Shown one piece after another: positions 46,735 to 58,034 of a stretch of 64,000 nucleotides of DNA. The notes beneath the pieces are model-generated. The model had not been told where the DNA came from. It was given only the letters and a program-made list of their open reading frames with translations, and did no database searches. This stretch comes from Liolophura sinensis. Taxonomy: Eukaryota > Mollusca > Polyplacophora > Chitonida > Chitonidae. Numbering within the stretch: position 1 is the first letter of the stretch; every line of letters starts with the position of its first letter. The position numbers were made by a program, and so were the translations under genes. The stretch is from contig NC_088295.1 in assembly GCF_032854445.1 (NCBI RefSeq), positions 79,948,028 to 80,012,027 of the forward strand, read 5' to 3'.

Positions 46735-47776
46735 GTAAGAGTTAACATAATCATGTATGTGGTGGATATATTCAATAAATACAATTAGTCCGGTAAACAC
46801 GATTGTCTTCATAGATACGTGTGAAATGCTTATAAATGTATATGTAAAAATGTTTACATGTTTACAAGGTGAATTTCACAAGTAACACGTTTACTATATT
46901 GAACACGTTTACATGTTTAGCTGCAGTTTACACCTATAGCCTACTTCTTTTAAATAGTCGCCTTTTAAACAGACGCCAGTCAGCTGTATGGAAAATCGGT
47001 CATACTCACTACCAAAATTGCCTTTAGTCAGTGATATGACAAAGGCAATACACATATATATGTTGAAAGGCGATATTCTTGCAAAGAAAATGAAGATAGA
47101 ACACTATTTCTAATGCATAATGTTGAACTACATCAGCTCGATTTCCATGGCAAGATCGCATTATATTCGAAAGTAAGTGTCATGCTGAACAATGGGGGTG
47201 GAGAGGAATTGGTTTTACAATGGCTCCACCAGCAACGATTAGAACAGACTCCACCCAGTAACTCAGCCTAAATCACTGTCTCCGCGAATACATTGTTTTT
47301 TCCCTTTATAACAGAATGCTCTCTAAACCCATACTGCCGTGAAAATATGTAGCACAAGAAATAAAATAAAATTCATTTATCAAGGTTACTTTATGCCAAA
47401 ACGGGTAAACAATTTCAAATATGTCAGAGTCAAACACAGGGTTTACAATGAAGTTAATAGCAGTTCAGGTAACTGTTGTCGCCCTCCGTAAAAAATGGTC
47501 AACTCCGCTCAATATCCAGCATGCCTCTGGTTTTTAAATAATTCTGACGTTATCCCAGGCAATGAGTTCTTGGCGTCAGAACTAAGCATTATGAATTAGA
47601 AAAATTACTCCAACTGCATATTTCTTACCATAGTATAGAAGGACGGCATATCAAGTTGAGCTTGTTGTCTTACACGTCACCAACAAAAGGCAATTTTGGA
47701 GGTGAGTACGACTGTTACAGGCGTGAATATAGGCGATTGACTAAAAGAAAAAGACTATAATATCACGACTGCCATA
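46735..47776 (-). mobile_element. Right part of a fold-back element, separated by the inversion
   Basis: GTGGTGGATATATTCAATAA (about 46,757) is the reverse partner of GTGGTGGATATTTTCAATAA at 11,041-11,060. In the right arm both partners are about 1 kb apart (59,335-60,485). This part therefore belongs with the piece at about 10,996-11,076. Confidence 0.6.
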
Positions 47777-47780
47777 TTAA
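47777..47780. other. Inversion breakpoint 2 (TTAA)
   Basis: The left arm ends in CGACTGCCATA, then TTAA, then LINE sequence (TAATTCTCCC). The LINE frame reads L-N-N-S-P when the TTAA is joined to the minus-strand fragment ending at 11,077. The right arm shows what normally precedes TATGGCAGTCG: the end of copy C and TCAA. Confidence 0.75.
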
Positions 47781-49190
47781 TAATTCTCCCGTGAAAATAG
47801 GCCTATCCTCGTCTTTCCGGTATCTTGACGTGCTATTTGATAGGCGCCTTACCTGGTCTAATCACATAGATTATACGATTACTAGGTGCAAGAAAGTTCT
47901 TAACTTGATGAGATGTGTTTCCGGGCGAACCTGGGGAGCCGACAGGCAATGTCTTTTGCTACTCTACCGGTCCTTAATCAGGTCTAGGCTTGACTATGGC
48001 TGCGAAGCCAAATGATTCAACGTGTGCCAGCCTCAAAGCTTGACTCTATCCAGTGCGCCGCACTACGTATTTGTACTGGAGGCTTGCGCTCCACTCCTCT
48101 CAGCAAGTATTGTAAGTCTTTTGTAATGAGTGGCCGTTACACTTACGTCGTCGGTCGCGTGTTCTTAAGTTTACTTTCAGGCTAAAGTCTGCGATTAATA
48201 ATTCTGCAACATCTCTACTTAAACCCTCATATTATGATCAGTTATATAGTAAAGACAGTAAGAAAGTCGTGCCATTTAATTTACGGTCGAACGAAATTTC
48301 TGACTTCTTTCAGGCCAAGGATATTTCTATTCAGCCTGGTTGTGTTCCTCCTTTTCCTCCCTGGAAGTTATCAAGCTCATTTGTCTCTGTGGAATACATT
48401 CTAAAGTCAAAAAGACGGATAACAACAATGTATCGTTGTTATGTGTCAAGGACCATATTAAATCAAATTGGAGCGAGTACTTACAGGTATTTACCGGCGC
48501 TTCCAAATGCCCCGACACTAACAAAATGGGCGCATCAGTGTGTATTCCAGAAATGAGGTATGAAAAATCTTTCCGCTTGTCTGATTATGTTTCCGTGTCC
48601 ACGGCACAGCTTACCGCAATCTTGTGTGCTCTCTAAACTATCTACTCGAGTTAAGACCGATTAGTGCTGTTATTTTCACAGATTCCTTAAGTTCTTTACA
48701 GGCATTTGGTAACTTCATTTGGAAAAAGTCGGCAGCGCTTGTGTATGAAATACTGTATATCTGTACTATATTGGGCTACCAAGGTGTATCTGTGGCGTTT
48801 GAATGGGTGCCGGGCCACATTGGTGTTGGCGGAAATGAGTTCACTCGCCAATAAGGCCCTTGATCTACCCAATATATCCCACACAATCCCGTTGTCTGTA
48901 CAAGAAGCTATTAGTTATGTCAAACCTATGTCTGGTCACATTAAAACAAACAGCTATTTGCATAAATGCAATGTCCATGACACGGGTCTTTGTGAGGAAT
49001 GTTTTGTAGAAGATACTGTTACGCATGTTTCTTTTTCGTTGTAGACGTCATATTGAGGCCAGGCGCGTATTTTACGCAGAATTAACCCGTGTTAGTGTTA
49101 GAATCCCGTCAGAAGACACGGTTTTAAAACCGGTGAGAAATCACAATAAAGTTTTTCAGGCTGTTGCCAATTTTCTCACTTGCTGCTACG
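47777..49190 (+). pseudogene. LINE 3' half: end of reverse transcriptase and RNase H
   Basis: From the TTAA it reads NNSPVKIGLSSSFRYLDVLF then DRRLTWSNHID (the block after the FADD box), RTWGADRQCLLLLYRSLIRS and DYGCE. After a frameshift at about 48,010 it reads LDSIQCAALRICTGGLRSTP. At 48,624-48,854 it reads VIFTDSLSSLQAF and VAFEWVPGHIGVGGNEF, the D-S and G-H-x-G-x-x-G-N-E motifs of a LINE RNase H. RNase H places it in the I/Jockey-side groups. Several shifts show that it is inactive. The 5' continuation is 11,077-11,390 on the minus strand. Confidence 0.9.
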
Positions 49191-49194
49191 GATC

Positions 49195-49730
49195 CTAACA
49201 TTTAAAATGTGTACTTAACGGTGTACCCAAGCATATCTTGAAATGTTATCTATCGTTGCTTGAACGTGCGTAATTTGTCAAGGGTCAAAGCCTAGCACTT
49301 TCTGTGGACTCAGTGTGTTAACATTCTCCCTCTTTACTGTCCACGCGTGTATCCTTATACCATCGGTCTTCTTTACGATAGCTGTGTAAAGGCTTAGTTC
49401 TCTTGAGTTCTATACATTTATGTAAAGCGGCCTCAATTGGCAGTTTACTTGGGAAAACAATTTATTCAACGTTTCGTTATTGGCGTGCATCATTTGACTT
49501 GGATGGGGAAACGCCATTACAAACTAATCCCCCCCCCCACCCCTCCCCAACACACACACCCTCACACACACACTTTTAGTCCCAGATGATCTCGGACCAC
49601 CGTCTTGTTAACATCTCAATTTCCACCTAGTCAGCTTTCTAAGGCAGGTATTTTATATTTATATCAGCAGTTAAAGTAGTAGTTAGACAAGTTGTCAGCA
49701 CTGAAGTGGGATTTCAGCTTTAGAGCATAC
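49195..49730. other. No gene; pyrimidine/CA-rich tract at 49,528-49,575
   Basis: CCCCCCCCCACCCCTCCCC followed by CACACACACC repeats. Nothing else recognised between the LINE 3' end and the palindrome array. Confidence 0.4.
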
Positions 49731-49734
49731 CAAG

Positions 49735-50070
49735 AGACAGTGGAACTGTCAGCTCCAAATTGTGACATAAGCCTTCCCAGGTTGTGGGACTGACTTTCCT
49801 AGGCTGTGGGAATTGATATTCCCACCATAATTGAGACAGTATATCTCAATAGTTTGCAACTGGGATTTTCTGGACCAAAAGTTTATAATTCCTAAGTGTG
49901 TTCTGAAACATTTATACTGGCAGACGTTGTCTATACATATAAGTGCCCCTGATCAACAGTGGGACTGGGATTCCCATTTTCGGTACAGTGAGACGCCGCG
50001 TTCCCGATTTTGGAACTCGTATTCCCAAGTTATTACTGGGCCATTTCTGGAACTGTAACTCCCAGAGAGG
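49735..50070. repeat. Diverged array of short GGGA...TCCC palindromes
   Basis: Repeated short inverted motifs of the type GGGACTG-n-TTCCC: GGAACTGTCAGCTCC (49,741), TGTGGGAATTGATATTCCCA (about 49,806), GAGACAGTATATCTC (about 49,833), GTGGGACTGGGATTCCCATT (about 49,960), GGAACTCGTATTCCC (about 50,010) and GGAACTGTAACTCCC (about 50,048). Units are similar but not identical. Confidence 0.55.
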
Positions 50071-50329
50071 ACGTGGAAGTATTATTTGCTAACTAGTGGT
50101 TTCCCGAACATACTACTGAATGGCACGCATTGACCGGAGCTGACATTCAAAAGAATCCATAGCAGCGGACGTCTCCACAAGTATACAGATATTGTTCCAG
50201 TTTGACACTGTGTGTTTCACGCTACCAATATTGTGTTTTCTCCCCTGTTGTAAACGGTGTGACTTGGAACTGGGATATCTATATCGTTAAGACGATTGCA
50301 TGGTAATATAGAGTGTAATAATTTGTACA

Positions 50330-51600
50330 TCAAAATTAAAAGGAGAAATGAGCATTCTCTAAAGAGAAGTCGTTTACCAGTGGAGTATCATTTAGTTTTC
50401 TTCTAATGATTATGTTCTTATTATAGACATTTGAAACGGTATAGTTCACTACTGCTGTAACAATGTTGTAATATTCTGTAAATTTGCACAGAACTCGGTT
50501 AAAGTCACGAACCTTCCATTACAGTCATAAATATCTTTAACAAATCGGGATTTAGCTTGATATCACGCTTTATTAAGGAATGATTTTGACCCTAGTAATA
50601 TATTTTTATTGTTCCAAATGAGGTCATTATAAGAGTCAACGTTCTACACATCTTTATCGTCAGACCATGTGGATAGTAGTTTTTTATGAAAAGTACAAAT
50701 AGACTTGTTTAACTTCGATACATCATAGCTACATTGCAAAAGAAAGTCAACAGATTACCAAAATGCCTAGAGACTTCTGCGCTTAATTTCCACATGGAGC
50801 GTTTAGAGAAAAAACTCGGTAACCATAGTAACTTTAGAGTCTTCTTATGATCAATAAAATCTCTAGCTTTAATGACACCTACACTACATTTTTTACAAGG
50901 AACGATTTTTCTTAATTTACAAAAAACTGGAATATTTCCTTGTTTATGTGATCAATGTAGATTTCAAGCATATGTTCTTTTTTATAAATTAAACTTTCCC
51001 TATAAATCGTTAGGATTCTTGGTGTCCATATTTTAAACCTTTTTTCTCTAAATTGTGTTTCACTGTGGTCTTAATTACAGCCGAAGGCCTGTTAGACTTT
51101 CAAAATATTTACATTTCTTGATCACGCTTATCTTTGAGAGTTAGATTCGAATCATCAGATTCAGAATCATCAACCTACATGTATTAGATTTATAGTTTTA
51201 TCGGGTTTCGTTATTAATAAGTTTAATACATAGCAAAAATAAATAAGGCCATATATGGCAGCATTACCGCGTTCTCTGTTGTAGTTCAGACCAATGAGTG
51301 GACTTGCCATTATGTAATACACAGCCTGAAAGTTTTATGTATAATTTCATTATATATATTTCTCGAACGTTGGTCCGAAACTAACATTATCCAAAGCATA
51401 GAGCAAGTACCGCCCTTCCACAGAACAAAGGCTTTCTCTAAATCCTTTTTAGGCAATTTCCTAGATAAATTTCGTTTTCTAAAATGTCTAGTGCAAGACG
51501 AATTTTATCACCAGTACATCTGCCTTAAAAATTATTTTTTTAATCAACGCTCAATAAAGAAGTCGGCCTCCAAGCGTACTTTCTATCTTTCCTACATGAA
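50330..51600 (-). pseudogene. Decayed L1-like LINE, copy C
   Basis: Reverse counterpart of 1,913-3,060 with more deletions. The reverse transcriptase block near 51,360-51,540 is still recognisable (GGACCAACGTTCGAGAA, CGGTACTTGCTCTATGC in reverse), but frames are lost. Confidence 0.65.
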
Positions 51601-51609
51601 CAGAAAGCA

Positions 51610-52960
51610 AGGAGTTACCTCCCTTGATTTTAGAGGCGCTTGTGTCGCTTCGACTACATGAGACAATGTTTATTGTTTTCAATTCCACTTAACAGATTAG
51701 GATTTTAGCTATAAGTTTCAACTTTTTAATAGAGGTTTCAAAATCCCAATCATACTACCTCAACATCTTTTCTGTGAGCCTGATTAATATTAAATAGGTA
51801 AAACGGGAACAAGTATTTATTTGTTTCATTGTTATATTTAGCACCATAGAGTGAAACATTTTTTGCTTAAACGATGCCCACTTTTATGTGCGCAGGAAAC
51901 CGGAGTTTATGAACAATCGACTTGTGGCAAGCTAGTGACGAACTTTCCCGTGTGAGATGTACACCATACGTGCACCGTATTGCTGGAAGTCAACGAATTC
52001 GAAAAGAGCTGTGAAGCCGAATAAAGATCAAAAATGATGATAAATCTACCAAAAATGTCTGTAGTTCTGAGTAGGCCTACACGGCTGAGTGTGTCACAGT
52101 TCTGTCTCACCATTCTTAAAAAAACTAAGTAAACAAATATTACCAAGTAAACGAATACCAGATAAGAACATCCGCTAAGTTTCACTGGTTCAACCATATG
52201 CCGAATTGATGATTTGTTTTTTTTTTTTCCATTGCTGTTCAACGCAGTGCTAAACAGTAATTCATCTAAACGATGGTGGTCAGACTTATTTGTTGAAGAA
52301 AACAGAGGGTTCAGGACGAACCACTGGCATTTTATTAGTTACTCACGAAATTTTCCCCGAAATGTAGAGACCCGAATTGATCAGTTTTTGTATTTTGTGG
52401 CGATATAAACGGATTGTGACGTTTATTGTCTATGGCACAATATCAATTTGAAAGACCTTTTGAACACGATAAAAAAAAATAACATACAAATGTCCCAGAG
52501 ATGAAAGAGCGACTAAAAACAAATCGCAGCGCGACTCAATTTATTTGATATGGCGAAAAAGATTGACAAATGTTTTGAGCTTATGTTCAAACAGCATTTT
52601 ATGCTAATTGTTTCCAAACTACATACTGTAATAGACAGATGCGGTCAATCGCGGTGTGGAGCTGCGTCTTTTAATTAAGGCGGCGGGGTAAGATTATTGG
52701 AATCGAGATAAACAAAAACGGCGAGATATTTTCATGATAAATTTCCCGAGTCGAGAGCTGGAGAATGCGATATTAATAAAACAGCGCTACACTGTTGCTA
52801 ATCTCCCTCAGTTTGACAAAATTCATGCGAAAATGACTAAAGTATTGCACGATTTGACTAATCTCATTTGTGTGGCACATTATACAGTCGACAATTTCGA
52901 CAAGAAAGTCATCCACTTCTTAAGGCACGACAACAACAGGCAATAGCGACTTGTGCTAAA
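51610..52960. other. No gene; copy C equivalent of 3,100-4,580
   Basis: One frame (52,734-52,946, 70 codons) is open here, but its ATG is absent in A and the frame is lost in B. Confidence 0.45.
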
Positions 52961-52964
52961 TGAC

Positions 52965-53180
52965 TGAGTGAGTGGGTCAACAATTTTTCAGTCATATGAC
53001 GACGAAGGCATCCTTAGGGTGTATGTAATGTACCGCCTTGTTGCAGGACGTATTTCCACCGTTCTTTTATCTCGTGCTGCTTCACTGAGACGCCTTTTCG
53101 AAGGTAAGTAAGCGGCCCCGCCCGAGCCATTATACTGATACGGGTCAACCAGTCGTTGCACTATGCCCTTCATGCTGATC
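52965..53180 (-). mobile_element. SINE with (ACTC)n tail, copy C
   Basis: Same insertion as 4,588-4,800 in copy A, absent from copy B. The left flank is GTGCTAAATGACTGAGTGAG and the right flank GATCAGTGACAGCAGG. Confidence 0.85.
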
Positions 53181-53314
53181 AGTGACAGCAGGAGGCATAT
53201 TATTTCATTGCGTGAGGTGACGCTAGATGATTGTTATTATGTCAAAAAGTGATTGTATGACAACGTTTACAATGTTACAATGTCTCAATTTGTATCGTAG
53301 TTCGGTAAATAATG

Positions 53315-53422
53315 TGACGTCATAAAAAACTGTCAGTATCAAACTATGACAGCATTATAACATATGTGACGTCACCATAAACATTGTGAGATCGTTTTCA
53401 AGGAGACAATAGTATGACGTCA
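53315..53422 (+). promoter_or_regulatory. Three CRE palindromes upstream of the U gene (copy C)
   Basis: TGACGTCA at 53,315-53,322, 53,367-53,374 and 53,415-53,422, with the same spacing as copy A. Confidence 0.45.
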
Positions 53423-54939
53423 TCTGATTGTTTAATCTGTCTTTATTTGGTGACAAACGAAGCTCTAAGGCTGTTGTGCTTACATTGATTTTAAAAGGAA
53501 ATCCTTATCTTCAAATAATCTTCCGGAATCTACATGGCGATGCAGTAAGTAGTAACCATAAGATCAACATCTATCATCAATATTCAGTTTATTGTGTTTT
53601 TTTTTCTTCTTGACGCAGAACAGTCCAAAGCCAAATGTTATAATGCGTTTTTTCGCGTTGTACATACACACGCGTACACCCTGAGACTTTATAGTTTACT
53701 GCTTTACTGCTGATCCCAACCAATAGTCATAAATACTTTCGAATGTTTTATATGGCTAGCGAAACTGTGTTCTACTCGTAAATATCGTACCCTTCTTGAG
53801 GAACCTACGACACATGCTGACGGGAATAGATTAGGGAATGCCACTCACAATTCGCGATAGAATTTCAACAGAATACTTGCATAACACGTGTTTAACATGC
53901 CTTCTCGCAAGCTTACATAAAGCTCGCCATTTTCAAAATAGGATGACTTATACCTACTTATCATATCATTTATCTTTTCACTTCTCTGATAAATTTCAAA
54001 ATGAACACTGATTTTAAGCATGATGTAATTTTTATCCGTCATGTAGGTTTGACTTTGAGAAGAGTTACCTTTGTGATATATTCAGCTGGAGTAATGCTGT
54101 CATTGACCCGGATGTGCTTGTGACCAAGTTTCAAGATAATGACTGGGGTAAGGCAATGTTAGTTATACATGGATTAATAAATTTAGTTATACCAGGAGAC
54201 GAGATATTTGGTGACTGTGTTCTGCAACTGGTTGAGGTTTACTTATAGCCATTGTTTCATTAGCCTCATTTTTAATAATAGAAATAAAACCATATAATTA
54301 GAGCAATAATACATATACACATAAGTGTGGTACCCCGTGTATACTCTAATTTCGTTTTTTGATGTTCTCTTATATTTCAGATGGCGAAGTCGCCTACTCA
54401 GTATTCAGTCAGTTTGACTTAGTCATTCAGGACACAAAGCCAGCCCGTGAGGGAATGCTATATGGACGCCAGTGTGGATTAGCAGACGATAAATCACTCG
54501 GACTGAATGATGGCGGACATATTTGGGAAACTGACACCGAATGAGTTCACATTTTTCAAAAATGACAATTCATCCTAAGTTCCAGAAACCAGTTCTTATT
54601 TATATCATTGCTGTTCCACGGAAGCTGGTTTGATGTGTTATTGTTTCCTAGCTCTTCTACCACCAGAATGAGGGTCATCGAACAGAAATTAAACATATAT
54701 TTCACTGCTTTCTAAATATTTTTATTTATAGGGGGCGTATCTGGAGTGCTTTAGACTTGAGAATGAGCAATGAGGATTCGGTCAAGAAGCAGAAACTCAC
54801 GAAGTTGTTGAAATCTGAGCTGGAGATCCTGAACAAGTTGTGTAAATGTAGACAGGTAATTCCATGGCTAATTACATGTACTTGTGAATCACTTGTGAAT
54901 GTAGCTACACACTGAGAAAAGGAATACTTATTTAGAAAA

Positions 54940-55275
54940 TCACATTTTTATTTATTTATTTATTTATTTATTGATTTATTTATTTATTTATTTATTATTT
55001 ATCTATTTATTTATTTATTTGATTGGTGTTTTATGCCGTACTCAAGAATATTTAACTTATACGACGTGCACTATTGTGGAAAAAAAGTGGGTAGAGACCG
55101 GGGGTAATCCACGACCATCCACAAGTTGTCCTCAGACTTTCTCACGTGCGACCGGAGGGGAAGCCAGTATGAGCTGGACTTGAACTAACAGCCACCGTAT
55201 TGGTGGGAAACTCCTGGGTCATTTCGCCGTACTGGTGTGCTGATCCCATCGGTCACGAAGGCCCCCACCACATGT
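54940..55275 (-). mobile_element. tRNA-headed SINE in U intron 4, copy C
   Basis: Same insertion as in A and B, with an expanded TTTA tail (about 54,945-55,020 against about 6,570-6,615 in A). Confidence 0.85.
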
Positions 55276-56489
55276 ATACATTCAGTTATATGCTTTACTC
55301 ATATCCTATCTCAAAAAAGTGATATTGAAATTTCTTTCTTTCTTCGCAGTGTAAATAGTTAGCCTTTTCACATCATTCACAAGAAACAACTTTGCTTTTG
55401 CAGCTTGTTAAAGAAAGCTTCCAAAATTTCAACAAACGCAAGATTGGTAAGACTTCCAGCCAAAAGAATCTGTTCAAAGGAGGCCAGAAATTGGATGACA
55501 TAGTAGCGAAATATCACGACATGCTCCAGAAAGAGATGCTTCTGCGTAGACTGATCCTGCAGGTAGGTCATCATAGCCCACATTCTGCTGCCTTGGTCTT
55601 GGTTCTCAGTTAACCTTTTGTTTAACCCCAAGCACTCAACCACTCACTCACTCACTCACCCAGTTAACCCTGGTCATAACCTAGATTTTTGCTTCATGTC
55701 CGCCATCATTCAGACTGATGATTACGTCACTGTTTATTCATGCTGGAATATCCTGGGAAAAAAATGGTTATGAAGGCGACATTATTGTTTGTTATCTGGC
55801 TTGCATTACATGAACGGTACCAGGGGCTGCTTGAAGTTTGCTGTTGACACAGCGCCTGTTCAATGCCAAATTGTTTATCGGAAACACAAGTAATTCCTTC
55901 CCTAACACATTAACCAAGCATAAAGCCATTTTACCAGTCATGACGCGTGACAAACAATCGTTTTAGGGTCATTAAAGCTATTCACACTGTGTATAGTAGT
56001 ATATAACATCGATGAATTTATCAGCTTGCTCTCTTTGCTTTTAGAAACTCCGACGTCCATATAAAGGACTTGATAAAACCCAAAAACTTATGTTGGAGGC
56101 GGTTATTAGCAAACTTCGCGGGTTTCTCGCATCTGTTGTGGACAGGTAAGGGCCAATTCTATAAAATACCGACAGACAAGACTTTTTCTTCGCCATAATG
56201 AAGTCCGAATAAGTCTATTCAAATTGCCTGAGAATTCTAACATGCTTAACAACAGTAACGCATAAGCTTTGTAAGGATTCACATAAGCCACACTCAATTC
56301 ACAGTAATAATTACTCAATGCCTTCATGTTTCTAGGCATGAAAGCGAACAAACAGGAAAGGACTGCAATGAAAATAACGTGCACATGGTAAGTATGGTCA
56401 CCTAGTCCGCATGAATCTGGTGTTCCGTATCAGAAAATCTCATTTTCATTATCTTATTTTAACTTTTTTAATTTTGTATTATATCCCTG

Positions 56490-56680
56490 TGAGTTCAAGT
56501 AAAGCTCATGCTGTCTTCCTCTCTGGTTGTACGTGTGAAGGTCTGACAGCAACTTGGGGATAGACATGGGTTTCCTCTGCCCGGTTTCATCCTTCCATAA
56601 TGCAGGTTGCTCTCATATGAATGAACTATTCTTGAGTACGGCGTAAAATTGCACGCAAATAAATAAATAAATAATTCTGT
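56490..56680 (+). mobile_element. AAATA-tailed SINE, 5'-truncated, copy C
   Basis: Counterpart of 8,080-8,265: GAGTTCAAGTAAAGCTCATG to the AAATAAATAAATAAAT tail. Confidence 0.8.
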
Positions 56681-57589
56681 ATTCAATTTCGATGTTGTGT
56701 TAAGGTAAGATTTCTTTAGACTATAACTTTCCTTTTTACATATTAAGAAATGTGATCTTGACATAAATGAATTCTGTTCGCAGAAATGCTTGGAATTCAA
56801 CGAGACAGAGATCAACGCAAGAGGCGCTAACTTGACGGGCGGTGTTGCCATGCATACCACTACTGACACCAATGTCTCATCACGTGAAGAACTTATTCCT
56901 GTCAGCAGAGTATAGAAAACATCTACCAAAGAACCAATTTAACACTTTTAATCTATAACGCAAAGAAAAAGGCCTTTTCTTAACTTGATTTTTTTTCTCA
57001 CTGAAGCACAGAAATTCCTTGATAAATATAGATTTGTTTTACTTATGTCTTTACGTTAACAGCTATATTATGTATGTTTTCACTTTTACCTGACACAGTT
57101 AATGATTAGTGTCGATTTAACATGTAGCTATGCTAATACATTATGACATTTTAAGCTTTATACGTTTTATTTTTTATCCTGTCTAAGAGTACATAAATGG
57201 ATATACTAACCAAATATTAATGTCCACATCATTTATTTTCAATAAAATTTACTAAATTTTATAATTTTCTTTGTTTTACTTCTTTTATTTGTCAAAAAAT
57301 GATATATCGATATAATTGATTTTTAAACTAAACCTTAAAGGTGTAGCTCTTGTGCTTGTATATGTGTAGGGGGTTTAAATTGTGTCTCCGAACTGGGAGA
57401 CCGTTGGTCAGCTCCCTGCGATGTTCCTTGGAAACACCAATCTAAAACTCACAACAAAACAAATGAGACACAGGACCATAATATATGTTGGTTGTTTCAT
57501 CGTAATTTCTTACTACCACAGCGTCATAAACAGGGGACATATTTTATTAAGCGCAAGTGGATTCACGGCTTATTACCTGGAAGGGGGCC

Positions 57590-57857
57590 TTTGCGGCTTA
57601 AGGGGTTTGCACGCCAGCGCGGAGAAGTGATCCAGGATCTTTTCACTAATGCGGTCGCTGTGAATTTAAGTCCAGCTCATGCTGGTTTTTTTCTCCGGCC
57701 ATACGAGGGAAGGTCTGTCATCAACCTGCAGATGGCCATGGGTAACCCCCAGGTTCTGCCTGGTTTCCTCCCACCATAATGCTGGCCGTTGTCGTATAAG
57801 TCAAATATTCTCGGGTACGGCATAAAACGACAGTTTAATAATAAATAAATAAACATT
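57590..57857 (+). mobile_element. AAATA-tailed SINE downstream of the U gene, copy C
   Basis: Counterpart of 9,247-9,520, with AATAAATAAATAAA just before the candidate exon. Confidence 0.85.
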
Positions 57858-57866
57858 ACATTGCAG

Positions 57867-58034
57867 ATAAACGACATATGGTACCTGGCGATGATCATAA
57901 TTCCTGAGGACACTGTGACCTCAAAATGTGATGTAAATGATGAACAGATACCGCTGTGTAAGGCAGTCAATCATAGGCAAATCGAAAGAAACATACCATC
58001 ATATATTTTTCGGCATTTAAAGATGCAAACATGA
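57867..58034 (+). CDS. Candidate terminal exon, unknown protein (copy C)
   Basis: The same 55-codon frame as 9,529-9,696, opened by ATTGCAG and closed by TGA at 58,032-58,034. There are two amino-acid differences (I to M, T to P). Unknown product; see the copy A entry for the possible link to U exon 7. Confidence 0.3.
   Translation: MNDIWYLAMIIIPEDTVTSKCDVNDEQIPLCKAVNHRQIERNIPSYIFRHLKMQT

Larger units (their letters stand above)
44326..47776 (+). repeat. Inverted-pair arm, left copy
   Basis: This is the reverse complement of 59,420-64,000 (to the window end), apart from the minisatellite length. It ends at 47,776 next to TTAA. Before the proposed inversion it would directly follow copy A at 11,076, as the right copy follows copy C. 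Confidence 0.9.
53534..56915 (+). pseudogene. U gene copy C, exon 3 splice donor lost
   Basis: Exons: 53,534-53,544, 54,047-54,147, 54,381-54,540, 54,732-54,855, 55,404-55,562, 56,045-56,145, 56,336-56,387 and 56,784-56,915. Exon 6 has the full 101 nt, so the reading frame (840 nt) is intact. The donor after exon 3 is AT (54,541-54,542) in place of GT in A and B, and reading on gives an immediate TGA. Without a rescue site the protein would stop after about 90 residues. All other introns are GT-AG. It may still be transcribed from the conserved CRE-containing upstream region. Confidence 0.7.

Noticed and set aside
11077-47780. Circular or piggyBac-like element inserted at TTAA between the LINE halves
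   Set aside because: The LINE halves are in opposite orientation, which fits an inversion and not an insertion. The two ends (CTAGACAAC and TATGGCAGT) are not inverted repeats, and no transposase of that type is present. The TTAA link is kept only as a mechanistic note.
11077-47780. Hi-C ligation artefact at TTAA
   Set aside because: Filled-in proximity ligation at T^TAA would leave TTATAA; both junctions have a single TTAA. Long reads would still be the final test.
49528-49575. CA-rich tract as a telomere-like or regulatory repeat
   Set aside because: Simple low-complexity C/CA run with no unit resembling telomeric repeats.
52734-52946. 70-codon ORF in copy C
   Set aside because: The start codon is absent in A and the frame is not kept in B. 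The region behaves as non-coding repeat-like sequence.
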